DNA of 64,000 nt from Lepraria neglecta (Eukaryota; Ascomycota; Lecanoromycetes; Lecanorales; Stereocaulaceae), in contig CM065649.1 in assembly GCA_033220425.1 (NCBI GenBank), forward strand, positions 4,092,001 to 4,156,000. The letters run 5' to 3'. The translations under genes were made by a program, and so were the position numbers. The notes under the pieces are model-generated. The model did not search any database. It saw nothing but the letters and a program-made list of their open reading frames with translations, and was not told the DNA's origin. This document shows positions 11,949 through 22,748 of this stretch, in pieces. The first letter of the stretch is position 1. Every line of letters begins with the position of its first letter.

Positions 11949-12111
11949 GATAGGCGCTTTAATTCTCCGTTTACTAGGCCCCCGGAGCAGCGTTGGTTGT
12001 TACTGTATAGCTGGTTTTCCAAAAATTTGGCCCATTTCTCGCGCCTTCCCTACCCCCGGAGCGCCCCCCAAAATTCTGATTTTCTCGCGCCAATGGTTCT
12101 GCAATCGACTG
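11949..12111 (-). repeat. Right TIR of inner element
   Basis: Inverse of 10968-11131. The ccgtttactaggcccccgga block also recurs at 11754-11776, showing an additional partial unit. Confidence 0.8.
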
Positions 12112-12113
12112 TA

Positions 12114-12208
12114 ACTACGCGGAACTTTTTTGTAAGTACGCCGAGCTGAGACCCCAGAGACTTTGTAACTACGCGGAACTTTTTTGCAAGTACGCCGAGC
12201 TGGGACCC
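12114..12208 (-). repeat. Right arm of outer TIR element
   Basis: Two units of actacgcggaacttttttg followed by caagtacgccgagctg or its variant; inverse of 9921-10058. Confidence 0.75.
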
Positions 12209-12483
12209 GGACACGGGCATGAAACAAGGACCCTGATCGCCATGAAACGTATTGGCCGTCTGAGCGGTCCCATACGGGAGAGATGTCTAACTCTGGATCA
12301 ACCATTTTGGTCCTGAAGCCTCAACGTGATCAAGATGCGACCCGTTTGTGTTCGCAATTCTTCACGGGGGCCAAAAGATTTTATGATCTTAAATAGTTAT
12401 GGCATTGCTCCGCTTAAATTGGTGCGCTGCATATGAAGTGAGTTTCTGTTGAAGGGTAGCTACCACCTCTATCTCTACACACG

Positions 12484-13405
12484 ATGCTCTCCATTCTTCT
12501 CGCTGGTGTTCTCAGTATTCCATTCATTTTTGCAGCTCCCCAAGGAAGTCTTGATTGTCAGAACGTTCCAAAAACCCATACGCAGCCCAGATAAGAGCGG
12601 AATTCCTGGAGATTCCAGGATGCGATGGCAGCAGTAATCCACCACAAGTTATAAATCTCGCAACCCCCGCACCGAGCAGTCAAGAGACCTCGACCACCAC
12701 AGCCCCCTTCCACGCACCGTCAGTGGTAGCGACAGCAAAGCCGCCACCCTCATACAACCAGAACATCACGACATCAGACTCTGGCCCCAATTCCAACAGC
12801 GAAGCATCTTCGTCTGAACAAAATTTCACCTCCTCTGATGACTCCGCTTCCGCCGCCAAAATCGGCCAAAAATACAAATCTAGCATAACGCGCTACGGCC
12901 AAGGTCCCCCCGGCACCCCCGGCACAGACAAAAACTGCCAAGGACACCAAGGTGCCTGCGGAAACAATCCCCAATCCGGCTAGACGGCCGCGGCGTCCCA
13001 ATACCTCTACTTCAACGGCGGTGCAGGTGTCGGCAGCAGCGCATGCGGTACCTACTGGTCCATTACCGGCGCCATTGACAGTTCTGGCACTCCACTCAGA
13101 ACGACGCCGATTGTAGTGATGATTACGAATGACTGCGCTGCGCAGGATGCGGGGCAGCCGGTTAATCTTTGTGGGATGGGGAGTTTGAGTGAGACGAATA
13201 GTTTGGGGGCGAATGTTAGTATCGATTTGCGTATAGATATAGTAGGGCGAGTTAGGCGTTTTTTGGGAATCCGCCGTAGGGGACTGCGGTTGGGACGGCC
13301 CAGCAGGTGGGTTGCGCGGAGTGGTGTGGGGTTTGGGGGAATGGGACGAGGAGTGGGCCGGAGGGATGTCTGGCGCCGGGGGCAGGGTATGCGGATACTA
13401 CGTGA
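12484..13405 (+). pseudogene. Secreted expansin-like double-psi beta-barrel protein, broken
   Basis: The ATG at 12484 gives a signal peptide, MLSILLAGVLSIPFIFAAPQ. In another frame, after a Ser/Thr/Pro-rich linker, the DPBB fold is clear: SSITRYGQGPPG, CQGHQGACG, SQYLYFNGGAGVGSSACGTY, IVVMITNDCAAQDAG, then AFFGN and VGTAQQVGCAEW in a third frame. Relatives are small secreted proteins of the expansin/cerato-platanin/RlpA-like group that loosen or bind wall polysaccharides; activity differs among members. Breaks: a frame change between the signal peptide and the linker, a TAG at 12981, a frame change near 13240 and a further TAG near 13280. The unbroken parts are well conserved, so decay is probably recent. 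Confidence 0.7.
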
Positions 13406-13662
13406 GGTTGGCTTGTGATGAAAGTGCGGGGAAGCGTTCTCCTTCTGAGCGGTCAATGTAATGTGCAATACGAATTCAGTTGAACAGTAGGTGGAGCTGG
13501 GGTACGATGGACACTGCTCCTCTGGGCGATAATGCGAAAATCATTCATTGGGTGTTAAATCGAGTGAAGTAATGGGGAGCATATAAAACCTTACACCAGT
13601 TCTATTAAGTGGCAAAGCAAATAATACATATTACATCTTCTGTACCTAGCTCGAGAATCCGC

Positions 13663-15130
13663 TCATCTAGATGGCGGCACATGAGCCCAATCACTCCCAG
13701 CAACCTTCATAAAGTCAAGCTGAGCATCACAATCCTTGCTCTTATAGCCCGGCCGACGTTCATCGGGAGTCAAAGACGGGTAGCGGGGCAGACGGATGCT
13801 AGTAATATCGGGTGTCGCGGAGTCGGCCCATTTGCCATGGAGGATCCAATTCAAGAGAACTTTCAGGGTAGGTAAGCATGCGCAGACGATCGCTACACAC
13901 ACTTCGACCATCGACCAGATGCAGGCATCAGTGTCAGTCCCTACCGAAGTATCAGTAAGAGTTGGCATTGGGAAATTGTATTGACGGAATGGAACGTACA
14001 CCCTGGGTCTGACAAGGCCAGGCCGTACACTTTTGGGACACGGTATATGGAGGCTACGCATACACTTTGCGTGCTTTAGGTTAGCATGACGGATAGTCGG
14101 CGTTGGGGTCCTAGGTCACTCACAAGCCGCCGAGGAGGAAGATGCCGATTAGACCATATTTTCGCTCTTTGTCGATTTGTAGTCGCCATAGCAGAGGAAG
14201 TGGTAAGCACAGGGTCACCATATCCGTTGTAACGTTGAAGGACGCCATGATGACCCACTGACAAATTTCGGAGTCAGCATTCGCTCGCCAAGACATATTA
14301 GTTGCATATGTCTCATATCTTTAATCCACCAAGTGGGAAACGACATAGTAGAAAAGTACCTTACTGCGAGATTTAGCTGGATGCATTTCGCTTTCACGTG
14401 GACGGCCGGATCCCATGCCCCCGATACTGGTATGCATTGAAGTATGGTGGCTAATTCTTGTATCACAGTATAGCAAAATATGAAGCTGCCGACAACCCAA
14501 AGTATCTTCCGAAACTTCTCGCCTGGAAAGATGCGACGATACAAGAGAAGTACGGAGACCTTGACGGCAGCGATGGCGGGAATGTAGAACATCTCCGTTA
14601 CGAATATCAGCTAACTATAAGGTAAGCCAGATAGTCAATTATCACATCAGGGCCAAAGCCTGCCAGAAATGGAGTGCAAGGCCCGGGAGGATTGTCTTGC
14701 CTTATTCAACTTTACCGGATCCTTCACCGTTATAACGTGCTTTGCGCCTCCATTCGCGACGCCTGGCGCGGACAAAATGTATTAGCATTGTACCTCAATG
14801 GGTAGCAACGAATGGCTTACAAAGCCAGCCTCCAATGGCTTCTCCGGTAGCAAATATCTATCATCGTATCAACGCGTCAGCCAGCGTTCTGACTGAGCAA
14901 GTAGCGTTGCTGGAAGAGCCTCTTGGCAACATGAACCTTACAAGTCCAGCAACGATCATGTAATCATCAATTTCGATGCGTGCCTTGCACAAACGTCGTG
15001 AGATAAACCTTGCTATCACTGCGATGAAAGCTAACGGGAGAACAACTGCGTGTGATATCATGATACCCCTCGATCTATCATCATGGATGTGATTAAGCTG
15101 ATATTGGATTTCGCTCGGCGACAACGCCAT
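13663..15130 (-). CDS. Rhodopsin-domain (PTH11-type) 7TM membrane protein
   Basis: Starts MALSPSEIQYQLNHIHDD at 15130. Membrane segments and family signatures appear in order: IMISHAVVLPLAFIAVIARF, ARIEIDDYMIVAGL, LIFVTEMFYIPAIAAVKVSV with LLLYRRIFPG, LQCIPVSGAWDPAVHVKAKC, ASFNVTTDMVTLCLPLPLLW, GIFLLGGFVCVASIYR, TDTDACIWSMVEVCVAIVCA. Several introns restore the frame: 14258-14364, 14065-14123 (59 nt, GTGAGT donor) and 13941-13999 (59 nt, GTACGT donor, tactgat branch site), plus two or three upstream between 14600 and 14945. No forced frameshift is needed, so the gene may be intact. These proteins are abundant in filamentous ascomycetes; PTH11 itself is a receptor-like protein for surface sensing, while most relatives are uncharacterised. 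Confidence 0.75.
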
Positions 15131-17015
15131 ATTTTCAGAATTTGGAGAGTTATGAGAAAGTGTTAAGATGGAGTGAGGGAAATTAATTTCGTAGGCCTAA
15201 AGCATAGCATTGTAAGGACCTGCGAGCATGACGATTGCATGCGCGTATTTGGTGCGGACATGGGGCAACCTTAGGCGGGGTGCGTCGGAATATCGATTGT
15301 AAACTTTGAAAAGCTTCTGGGCCCAACAGATCATCGAGTTGATTGGCGTTCATTTTTGGGGGGGCCGAAAAGGCTCAAAGTCGTTGGTGGATTAGGGTGT
15401 CATGCAGGTTCGCCCGACTTTTGACTCGCTCGACTCGCTCGACTCGCTTCTAAAGCCGTTGATGGGCCGGATCGCCAGCCCGTGTCTTGCAGCTGGTTCG
15501 AAACAATCATCTTGAATTCTAGAATGTACTTGGGAGTCGCAAACCAGCCTGCAGATCGTTTTCGAAGCAGGAGAGCAAGTGCTAGCAAATAGTGAATGTT
15601 AACAGACCGAGTTGATCCGACTAAAATTGCACAGCTGCCCGAATGTAACGTCGGCTACGGGCATTGCGCGGCTTGGTCGGCTGAATACGGGCCACCGAGG
15701 CTCAGCTTTTCCAGGACAGTGCCAATCGGTTTGAAACAAAACAATTGGCGGCACAAATTCATAGTACATGATTCTTGCATGCAGTAGCTCACCTTGGGGT
15801 CCACGCGCAACAGACAGCATCGCAGATCGCGCAATGTTAGACTTGGCAACGATGAAAGTAAACAATTTGCGCTTATACTCTACTCTGCCTAGGAGAGTAG
15901 CCCAGATCCAAGAGCATACATGCGAAGCTGAGGGGCTGTGAATAATGGATATGAGGATAAAGACAAGGAAAAAGGGTAGAAGGAAGTAGCAATTCTAAGG
16001 TACAGACTAAAAACGGGCACTTGTTATAGCGTCCATCGGTAATGAAACAATTATAAACACACTCTCACCTAATTTCCCACACATCTGCATGATCATGTCA
16101 ACACAGGAAGACAGACGCTTCTCCACCTGTCCCACTTTCCATATGGAGCCTCCTGGTCTTACCAGGATGCTTCCGTCGGGTTCCAGAATGGGACATCTAG
16201 AGCCAGAGCCACCTTGCCCTGGCACCTCCAAAAGGACATGAGCAGCCTATGGGATAGCAAACGCCTTCTCCCGAACAATGTAAGGTAACCATGGACAAGA
16301 GACTTTCGTGTCTCTCAGGTTATCATAGGATTCTGCTGCACGCCGCCTTAATCTACCTGGATGGACACGGCCATCGATTCCTCTTGCTTTTTCCAGCACG
16401 GCTTAACAAAATGGACCATCGAAAGAAACATACAGAAGCCGAGAGATAGCACAATCCAAACATCCTAAATGCAGAGGAGTAGAACTTCGAACTATGCCCT
16501 AGATAGCTCAGCTATCTGCGAAGCCTCGTATAAATGTGAGTCATCTTGAGATAGGTATATTGTAATCTTGCGAAACCGCAAGATTAACGACAAAGCTGAT
16601 TCAGCAGTGCAGATGTACTATGCCTCGGTGAAAAAGGTCAGCTTCCTGCTAAAGTGCCTTTGGGAGTCACCAGCCTTACACAGTCAATAGCTACCTTACC
16701 ACCATCCTTTTATCCCCAAACACATTGTTTGATAATTCGTCGTTCTGTCCGAAAGTATGGCCGAAGAAGACCTATCAACCAAGTAAGCAGTCCTACCAGA
16801 AGTAGCATGCTTCTATGCGGCGAGAAGAGATCTTGATTGGTGATAGCATTAGAGACAGTTCCCGTGCAAGGTTTAGCGTCTCTATACCAACGTGTGAGAC
16901 TCCGGAACTGGGGTGTTCTCCTCGATACACAAGTTCCTCTGCCTACACAGGTCACAGTTCTTAACGAATCGCAAATCCTTGATAGTGTCCTCGACTACCA
17001 TCATTTCAGTCCGCA
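15131..17015. other. No recognised gene
   Basis: Contains short frames on both strands (15400-15588 and 15599-15865 minus, 16007-16231 minus) with no family I know. A short tandem repeat gactcgctc (three copies) lies at 15422-15448. 16750-17015 is probably the 5' region of SprT-like copy A. Confidence 0.4.
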
Positions 17016-17873
17016 ATGTTGCCTCATCACCCTTATTATCAGCTTTGCCAAGACAGCTTCTCCAATGTCGGTTTACACACGGGGGCACCATATCCAGGCT
17101 GTACACAACAGGATCTCATTGACTACCAGCACGACCTTTCGGACCCTAATTCATACCCTGTCCATCTCATGGACCAGAACCCATTCAAATTCATCCCCAA
17201 AGCTGCTGCCGCCAAGCTAGCCACCAATTTCCTCCGTGTCAACCGCCAACCAACTCCTGAAGTCCAAAACGCGTTGAATCGTCTGTTCATTGTAAGGTGG
17301 TTTGAATCATGGGGTCCAGACACCATAATAAAGGCTCTTCCCGACCTAGACGTGGCATTCTTCGGCGGTAATTTGAGGAACAACGTCGGCGTTTTCTGGA
17401 AAACCGGAGACGCCGTCAAGGAGGATCCAGAATTCAAGGATTGTTGGGCCGAGACTTCTTTAAAGCTCGCGGGCATTGCAACATCTACTTAAACAGAGAC
17501 ATGATGTTCAACGGCCAGTGACCGGACATAATGGCATGGGAGACGATTCTACATGAACTCGTGATGAGCAGCAAACACATTCTTTAACGCTTCTTGGAAG
17601 AACCTGACAATATGTCTAGCATACATAGGAGCATGTTCTATGCGGAAATTCCCTGGACCAGTTCGATACGGCACGAGACCATCGTTCCGGTCGGGGGTAT
17701 TTTTCAAGTATGCCATTAGCTTGGTGGACAGCCATTCGCGGCATCATTTGTGGTTTGGTGCCATTGCTCCCGATGAAGAAAAGAGATACCGCGTCGATCT
17801 GGACTGGGCAGCGGAGAACTTTCCGTTAGGTTTGGAGGGCGGAGATTCAGCTGAATCTAGTTCTACTCAGTAA
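17016..17873 (+). pseudogene. SprT-like metallopeptidase, copy A
   Basis: ATG at 17016. Family marks: N-terminal TGAPYPGCTQQDLIDY, core RWFESWGPDTIIKALPDLDV with AFFGG, then, one frame later, NIYLNRDMMFNG and ETILHELV. After HELV the sequence is GTGATGAGC where other copies have a GT donor, so the splice site of the conserved intron seems lost (GT to AT). Beyond the expected intron, AYIGACSMRKFPGPV continues, but the third-His motif GHGxxF has become SFRSGVFF. A frameshift near 17465 and an in-frame TAG at about 17518 also break it. SprT proteins are zinc peptidases (Spartan degrades DNA-protein crosslinks); this copy is surely inactive. Confidence 0.75.
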
Positions 17874-17889
17874 GCAATTTGGTCTAAAA

Positions 17890-18190
17890 TTTTGCGACTG
17901 AGACCTTGGCGCTCACGAATGGCATTGTTAGGTCCTCAATGTGAACTTTGGATTGCAATAATGGTTCATGACAAGCCCAAATTCGTACAAGAGCTATGGC
18001 AAAACTTTCACAATACATTGATCGAGGTTTCCTTGATCTGTCAACTCTAGATTTATTTCTCGTCCCCGATTGACAGCAACTGGATGTTTTGCGCCCAGTG
18101 GATGCTGAGCAGGACCACTTGAATATTGCAACGTTGACCGCGCTTAGCCCCATCACGCCTAACTCATTTAGAGTATCTCTAAAGGGTAGT
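17890..18190 (+). pseudogene. Unknown protein relic
   Basis: A plus-strand frame reads RAMAKLSQYIDRGFLDLSTL, LDLFLVPD, then VLRPVDAEQDHLNIATLTAL with three TGA codons that could be former CGA. No family recognised. It lies directly downstream of SprT-like copy A and might be an old 3' extension or a separate gene. Confidence 0.3.
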
Positions 18191-18351
18191 TAGCCTTCTC
18201 TCAGGACTCCTCTCAGGACTCCTCTAATCGTATCCATCGCACGTATCACTATCACACAAATCGAAGTCAGTATTTCTCTTTACCGAATATGTTTAGAATC
18301 GTTAGACATGTCTCTGAGATCAACACTGAGCACATACTCTCATGACATGTC

Positions 18352-18894
18352 TCAAGACTCAGAGATGGGCAAGGATTGGAAAAGAAAAAGTCCGAAAAGT
18401 ACGTATTTAACATCCTGAAGGACAAAAAGCACCTGAGCATCCTTCATCAAATCACTAGCAACCCCCATCCCCAAAAAATCCGGGCAAAAGCGTTCACACC
18501 TCGCCTCCGCAAGAGTGGTGTTTTCCCGCTTATACCCCTGCGGATGCTTAGCATCCTCTGCAGCCTCTCTTGTTTGTCCATTGTACGAAAATTGATCCCC
18601 CCAACCAAAATCATAGCAGAACTCATGCTTCCAAAGTTTGTCTTCCTCCCGATTCCAGCTCCTACAGACGCTTTGCCACAGCCTACGCTTGTCGGGAAAG
18701 GAATCATCCATTACGAAGGTGGTGTCGAGGTGGATGTTGTAGTATTCTATTTGCCAGTATTGCATTTTGCGGGTGCTGTTGTGGCCGTCGATACATTGGC
18801 AGAGTGTGCTGGTGAGGTACTCGGTTCCGACCACCTCCGGAGTGTAGACGCGGCCTGATATCTTGCCTAAACTGGCTCGGGCAGGGGTGAGCAT
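18352..18894 (-). CDS. Hypothetical, possibly secreted, Cys-containing protein
   Basis: 180-aa minus-strand frame from the ATG at 18894, with Cys spread along it (TLCQCIDGHN, SVCRSW, FCYDFGWG, CERFCPDF). Immediately upstream in the same frame lies HLLALLYTSVIYAAEM, which looks like a signal-peptide core but has no in-frame ATG (a TGA precedes it); either the start is on an upstream exon or the start codon was lost. If secreted, size and Cys content would suit an effector-like small secreted protein. No family recognised. The C-terminal 20 residues are hydrophobic (VLFGLFLFQ). Confidence 0.45.
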   Translation of the reverse strand: MLTPARASLGKISGRVYTPEVVGTEYLTSTLCQCIDGHNSTRKMQYWQIEYYNIHLDTTFVMDDSFPDKRRLWQSVCRSWNREEDKLWKHEFCYDFGWGDQFSYNGQTREAAEDAKHPQGYKRENTTLAEARCERFCPDFLGMGVASDLMKDAQVLFVLQDVKYVLFGLFLFQSLPISES

Positions 18895-20179
18895 CTCTGC
18901 TGCATAGATGACGGAGGTGTAGAGGAGGGCGAGGAGGTGGGAGCGTGGTTGATAGGAGATACATGATGGTGCTTGTCAAGCAATGAGTAGGTGATTTCTT
19001 TTTTTTTGTCTTCAGATTTTAAAGAGAAGAAGGGGAACTGCGGATTCTTGGAGAATTTATTCCCGACGTAAAGATTGGTTGAGTGGGTTCTAATTTTATT
19101 GAATGTTTGAGGCTTGTGGCTTGGCCGAAGGTTCCCACTTCCAAAGATTAATTTGCTCAGTGAGAGTAGAGCCATACAAGGCTCACTGCAGACTGGCGAG
19201 ATGCCATACAGGGATCATCATCGCTATTCATGATCGAGTTCGAGGTGGAGATGATATTCTTAAGGCCTCAAGAAGCGGGAGCCTGAGAACGCGGCTGATC
19301 GGAAACATGGAAGTTGCTAGTATATGACACTAAAACGCTAGATTCTTTACAAAGCGCCCATCGATGCCCTTAACCTCTACAATAGAGGTTTTGCCTGCTA
19401 ACCAAAGTCTCCTTCTATACCGCCATGCCAACCTTGGAGTGCATAGATCTTGGTTTGGCAGTCCAACTAAATGCCAAGCTTTGTACTGATCACAAAAATC
19501 GGGTAAAAATTCTTTTATTTGTCGCAAAAAGTTCTAGTTGGCTCTTTGCAAGGACTGGCATTGTTTAATTTGTGCATGTCGCCTAGAGATATCTATAAGT
19601 CCCAAGAAGAGTCAAAACGAGCCTAGGGGAACGATCCTAAGATATATACAGTATACATAAATTTCCGACGCGGCGACGGTGGATTGCTTCTGCTTCCTTC
19701 TCGGACCGCCGCAACAGCACACCACGTTTAAGTGTTTTCAGATCGTGTCGCATCGTATGTCAGAGACGTGTCAAAAATAAAAAGCTATACGGCCTGAGCT
19801 CAGATGGGCTAGTATGGTATCTTTGTTAAGCACGACGCGAAAGCCTTTGACACTGTCATTGCTGATACTAAAATACTCTCTTCAGTGTCGTGAGTTGCAA
19901 TGAGTGCTATTGAAACTGTCGTGGGGATGTTTCCTCTTATTTCGCTATTTCTTTCCATTCTGCTCCTCTCTCCTTCTTCTTCTTCACCATCAGCTCCGAA
20001 GCTATTCTCCCCACACCAGATACCTCCAAGATCATCCTTCACCAACAGCTCCAAAATCATCCTCTTTCTACGGACGCTCTCCACGATCACTTCTTCGGCA
20101 GATTACCTCGTACACATCAAGACCACTGCCAGTCATCAGGAGCCGTCTGCAAAAACACCACGAGGCCCTTCATGGACCA
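18895..20179. other. No recognised gene
   Basis: Short open frames only (19330-19527 minus, 19103-19327 plus). A plus frame from 19900 begins with a signal-peptide-like stretch (FPLISLFLSILLLSPSSSSP) and continues Ser/Pro-rich, but it is out of frame with the SprT-like copy B that follows. Confidence 0.35.
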
Positions 20180-21134
20180 ATGAACGACTTGAGCCATGGC
20201 AAGCCATATCCATACAACCGCGAAGAAGCTCACTTTTACCGAGAATCTCTACGTGGACGCGCACGACAAGCTCAGCGTGTGAGCCCCGGCCGAGCCACGC
20301 AAGACATAGTGAGGAAGAATGACCCAGCAACCGATAGGGGATACTCAGATGAGGACTTGTTTATCGGCCGTCGAATCGGCCAAAGCTGTCTATGAGGCGG
20401 AGGAAGACTGGAGCCCAGGCCTCATTATCAAGATGTTCATGGATCCCGACAGCTTGTTCTTTATGGGATCTCTCATCGGCAAGGTCAAGTTTGAGTGGGT
20501 TGACGGTGACAAGATGGCGGCAAACTTGTCGGGTAGAAGCAACATTGGTCTCACTTTTTCCCCGAATAGCGATGACACAGGACGAGTCAAAGTGTGGCTC
20601 AACGCGGACCTCATTATCCTCAGCAAAGACTCCAAGCAACCGCTCCGGCAAATGTGGTCGACAATGCTGCATGAATTGGTTTATGCGTACTGGTTCATAC
20701 GATTGGAATCTACTCCAATGATGGACACGATGAGCATTTTCGGACCATGATCCATGCTATTCATAGAAATTCCTGGCATTGCTATCGGCTCAAAGTCATC
20801 GATGACTGGGAGCCGTAAGCACTATCACTTTATGAGTGAGTACTGGACCCGGGGCGAACGTGGTCAATATGGTGATTATGTGAGTCGCCTCGAGAGTCAA
20901 AAAAGCCCTTATGACCGAAATACTGATTTCACGGAAACTAAGGATAGCGACTCGGAGGAAGAGAGAGGCTGTCGTCGTCACGGGAGCCACGGGCATGCTC
21001 ATGGAGGTAGAAATCACAATCAGGGTCACGATGGACGTGGTCATTCATCGAGGTATGAGGAGCACCGTCGTAGCCACTCTGGGTACGGCGAGGGAGACAA
21101 CGATCGCTATAGCGGTCGCTCCTCGAGGTACTAA
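20180..21134 (+). pseudogene. SprT-like metallopeptidase, copy B (His/Arg-rich tail)
   Basis: MNDLSHGKPYPYNREEAHFY at 20180 matches the family N-terminal motif in diverged form. The core continues in another frame: DWSPGLIIKMFMDPDSLFF, VKVWLNADLIIL, MWSTMLHELVYAYW. The second zinc His of HExxH is Tyr here (HELVY; CAT to TAT would explain it). A one-base shift then brings IYSNDGHDEHFRTMIHAIHR, the third-His region, followed by KVIDDWEP. A low-complexity tail (20830-21134) is rich in Arg, Ser, Gly and His, with SHGHAHGGRNHNQGHDG. Unlike most copies there is no intron in HELVH. Copy J shares the GHDxHFR-type third-His motif, so B and J form a subtype. Confidence 0.72.
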
Positions 21135-21729
21135 GAAGAGGGTCGTGCACAAAAACTGGAAATAACTGCTCTGGAGAGGGTTGTGAGGTTGCTTATAATA
21201 AACCTGGATTGACATTAAGCGTGAATATTGACTTTTGTATTCATATTTAGATTGCACTCCAAGATTTAGAAGGTACCATTAGCATGCATGTTATTCACTT
21301 TCAAAGAGCTAGCAAGGACTCGAATTGTTCAGTACGGTTATTGGAAAAGTCATATATTATGCCCAACCCTTCTATAAGATATTCAATTATCATATGCTTG
21401 AAATCCGTAACTCAATATCTAAGCCTTTTTTCAAGCGCTATGTTGGACGTTGTTTCCCACTCAGTACATTTACCTTCATGCACCGCAAAATCAACACAAC
21501 CGATCATCATAACTATTGTTCTCCTGGTATGAGTGTCCAATGGTCTTTCAGTGTCAGGTCACGAGTGTCATCCAGAAATCACGTGTTTGAAGAAGCTGCG
21601 ACACTGCACTTGGTCGACACTTTACAGTATCGTGATAGAACGTCTCTTTCCGTGATCACCTCTCCGCAACCGGTTTCTTCTGCACCGTCAAAGAACCTGC
21701 AATCCTCATCAAGCCACTTCCTCACCGAA
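21135..21729. other. Spacer between SprT-like copies B and C
   Basis: An open plus frame runs 21325-21729 into copy C but has no family signature; it may include upstream leader sequence of copy C. Confidence 0.4.
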
Positions 21730-22342
21730 ATGGTCAACACACGACCCCACGAAGTCATCATACAACTCAACGAGATCAACATACGACTCTATGAGGAAGG
21801 TGTCAGTGTGAAAGGTCTTGACAAAAAAGACCTCAACAAAGAATACTGCGATCGTCCGGTTGAGCAAACAAAGCTTCCCATTTGTACACACACAGGCACG
21901 CCATATCCATGCTGTTCTCAAGAAGATATCGATGATTTCCAACGCCTCGATCTAAAGCGGAAACATGACTTCCAGAGTCTAGCGGCAACTTCGCATCAAC
22001 TGATGGTGTTCCTGGATTTTGATCCTTGGCTCCCTCCTGTTTCTGATGCTCTCGACCGACTTTACCATGCGTGATAGGGGAAGGCCGGAGGTCCTGACAC
22101 TATCATCAAGGCTGCGTACGATATGGATACTATATTCTTTAACTGGAGGCTCCATGGGAATTTTATTATTCGTTGGAGTACCTCGAAACAGATAGCCAAG
22201 AAGTCGGGCAAGGATGAGAGCCTGACCTTGGGGTCTACCTTTCGTTCTGTGAAAGGCCGATGCAAGATCTACTTGAATGCTGATACGATCCTGATGCATC
22301 CGAGTCCGCGGGCAGAGATACAGCAAACGTTGTGGCACCAAA

Positions 22343-22460
22343 GTAAGCACTTGTTTGCCTTCCGTTATCAAAAGAGGTATGCTGACTCTGAAATCGTGTA
22401 GTGGTCGTGAATAATTTGATAGAGATCCACCCCTTCTAGCCCTTAATTAACATGTTGTAG
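22343..22460 (+). other. Intron at the conserved HELV^H position, copy C
   Basis: Donor gtaagc and acceptor ttgtag flank the site between the two halves of the zinc motif. Inside it, 22381-22401 looks like a second 3' splice end and is almost identical to 7365-7385. Confidence 0.55.
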
Positions 22461-22679
22461 CATGCATATCTTGTCGTTACAACCAGATCACCTGGGGATG
22501 ACATAAGGAATTCTACTCAGTCATGAGAGTGGGATAGACGCTCAGCTGTTGGCCACGGATGGCATTTTCAATGCCTGTTCTCTTTTGTGGATCATAGAGC
22601 ATTTCACGACCTAGAGACTCACGCCATTGGAGCCGGGGAGGAACACTACCGGCTCTGTATTCAATGCGCGAAGCGACGG

Positions 22680-22712
22680 GTCAAGCGGGAAGCGCGGGAA
22701 GCGCGGGAAGCA
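22680..22712 (+). repeat. Tandem gaagcgcgg repeat
   Basis: Three copies of a 9-bp unit within the C-terminal Lys/Arg/Glu-rich coding end of copy C (reads REAREAREA). Confidence 0.8.
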
Positions 22713-22748
22713 GTGGAAGCTCGATCGGAGGGTCAAATTCATGAGTGA

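Larger units (their letters stand above)
10968..12111. mobile_element. Inner TIR element with TA duplication (Tc1/mariner-like MITE complex)
   Basis: Starts CAGTCGATTGCAG and ends CTGCAATCGACTG, flanked on both sides by TA (10966-10967 and 12112-12113). The terminal inverted repeats are about 160 bp and near perfect (10968-11131 against 11949-12111). A TA duplication and CAGT ends fit Tc1/mariner-type MITEs. The interior is itself a fold-back: 11131-11340 is inverted against 11565-11740, and shorter end copies lie at 11396-11480, so two or three related units were joined or nested. No transposase gene is present. Confidence 0.75.
9921..12208. mobile_element. Outer TIR DNA element (non-coding), about 2.3 kb
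   Basis: The left end starts gggtctcagctcggcgtac and the right end finishes with its near inverse (gtacgccgagctgggaccc). The arms consist of repeated short units: ctcggcgtactt, gttcggcgtagtta, ctcggcgcactta. No transposase is recognisable inside, so it is a non-autonomous element or decayed copy. The core 10060-10940 is AT-rich with dispersed CATATGCTGAGCATG-like motifs. A second TIR element (10968-12111) is inserted in its right arm. No convincing target-site duplication of the outer element was found. The ORF on the minus strand at 10285-10734 matches nothing I know. Confidence 0.65.
21730..22748 (+). pseudogene. SprT-like metallopeptidase, copy C (GHGWHF, zinc-ribbon-like end)
   Basis: MVNTRPHEVIIQLNEINI at 21730 leads to HTGTPYPCCSQEDIDDF. 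The core LDRLYHA is followed by TGA TAG at 22072-22077 where other copies have Arg-Trp (CGA TGG would give both stops by C-to-T and G-to-A), then PDTIIKAAYDMDTIFF in the same frame and KIYLNADTILMHPSP. The zinc helix reads TLWHQ before an intron (donor 22343; acceptor probably 22460), and the next exon begins HAYLVVTTRSPGDD, so HExxH has become HQ..H. The second exon then shows VGHGWHFQCLFSFVDHRAFH and EEHYRLCIQCAKRR, a C-x2-C pair as in SprT/Spartan zinc ribbons. A TGA also lies near 22532. Few lesions, well-conserved protein. Confidence 0.75.

Noticed and set aside
13116-13418. Arg/Gly-rich 100-aa plus ORF as a separate gene
   Set aside because: Its first third is the DPBB core of the expansin-like relic; the rest is the same gene read out of frame.
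18376-18858. 160-aa plus-strand ORF
   Set aside because: Antisense of the 180-aa minus-strand frame, which has the better protein-like composition; neither is certain, but only one was listed.
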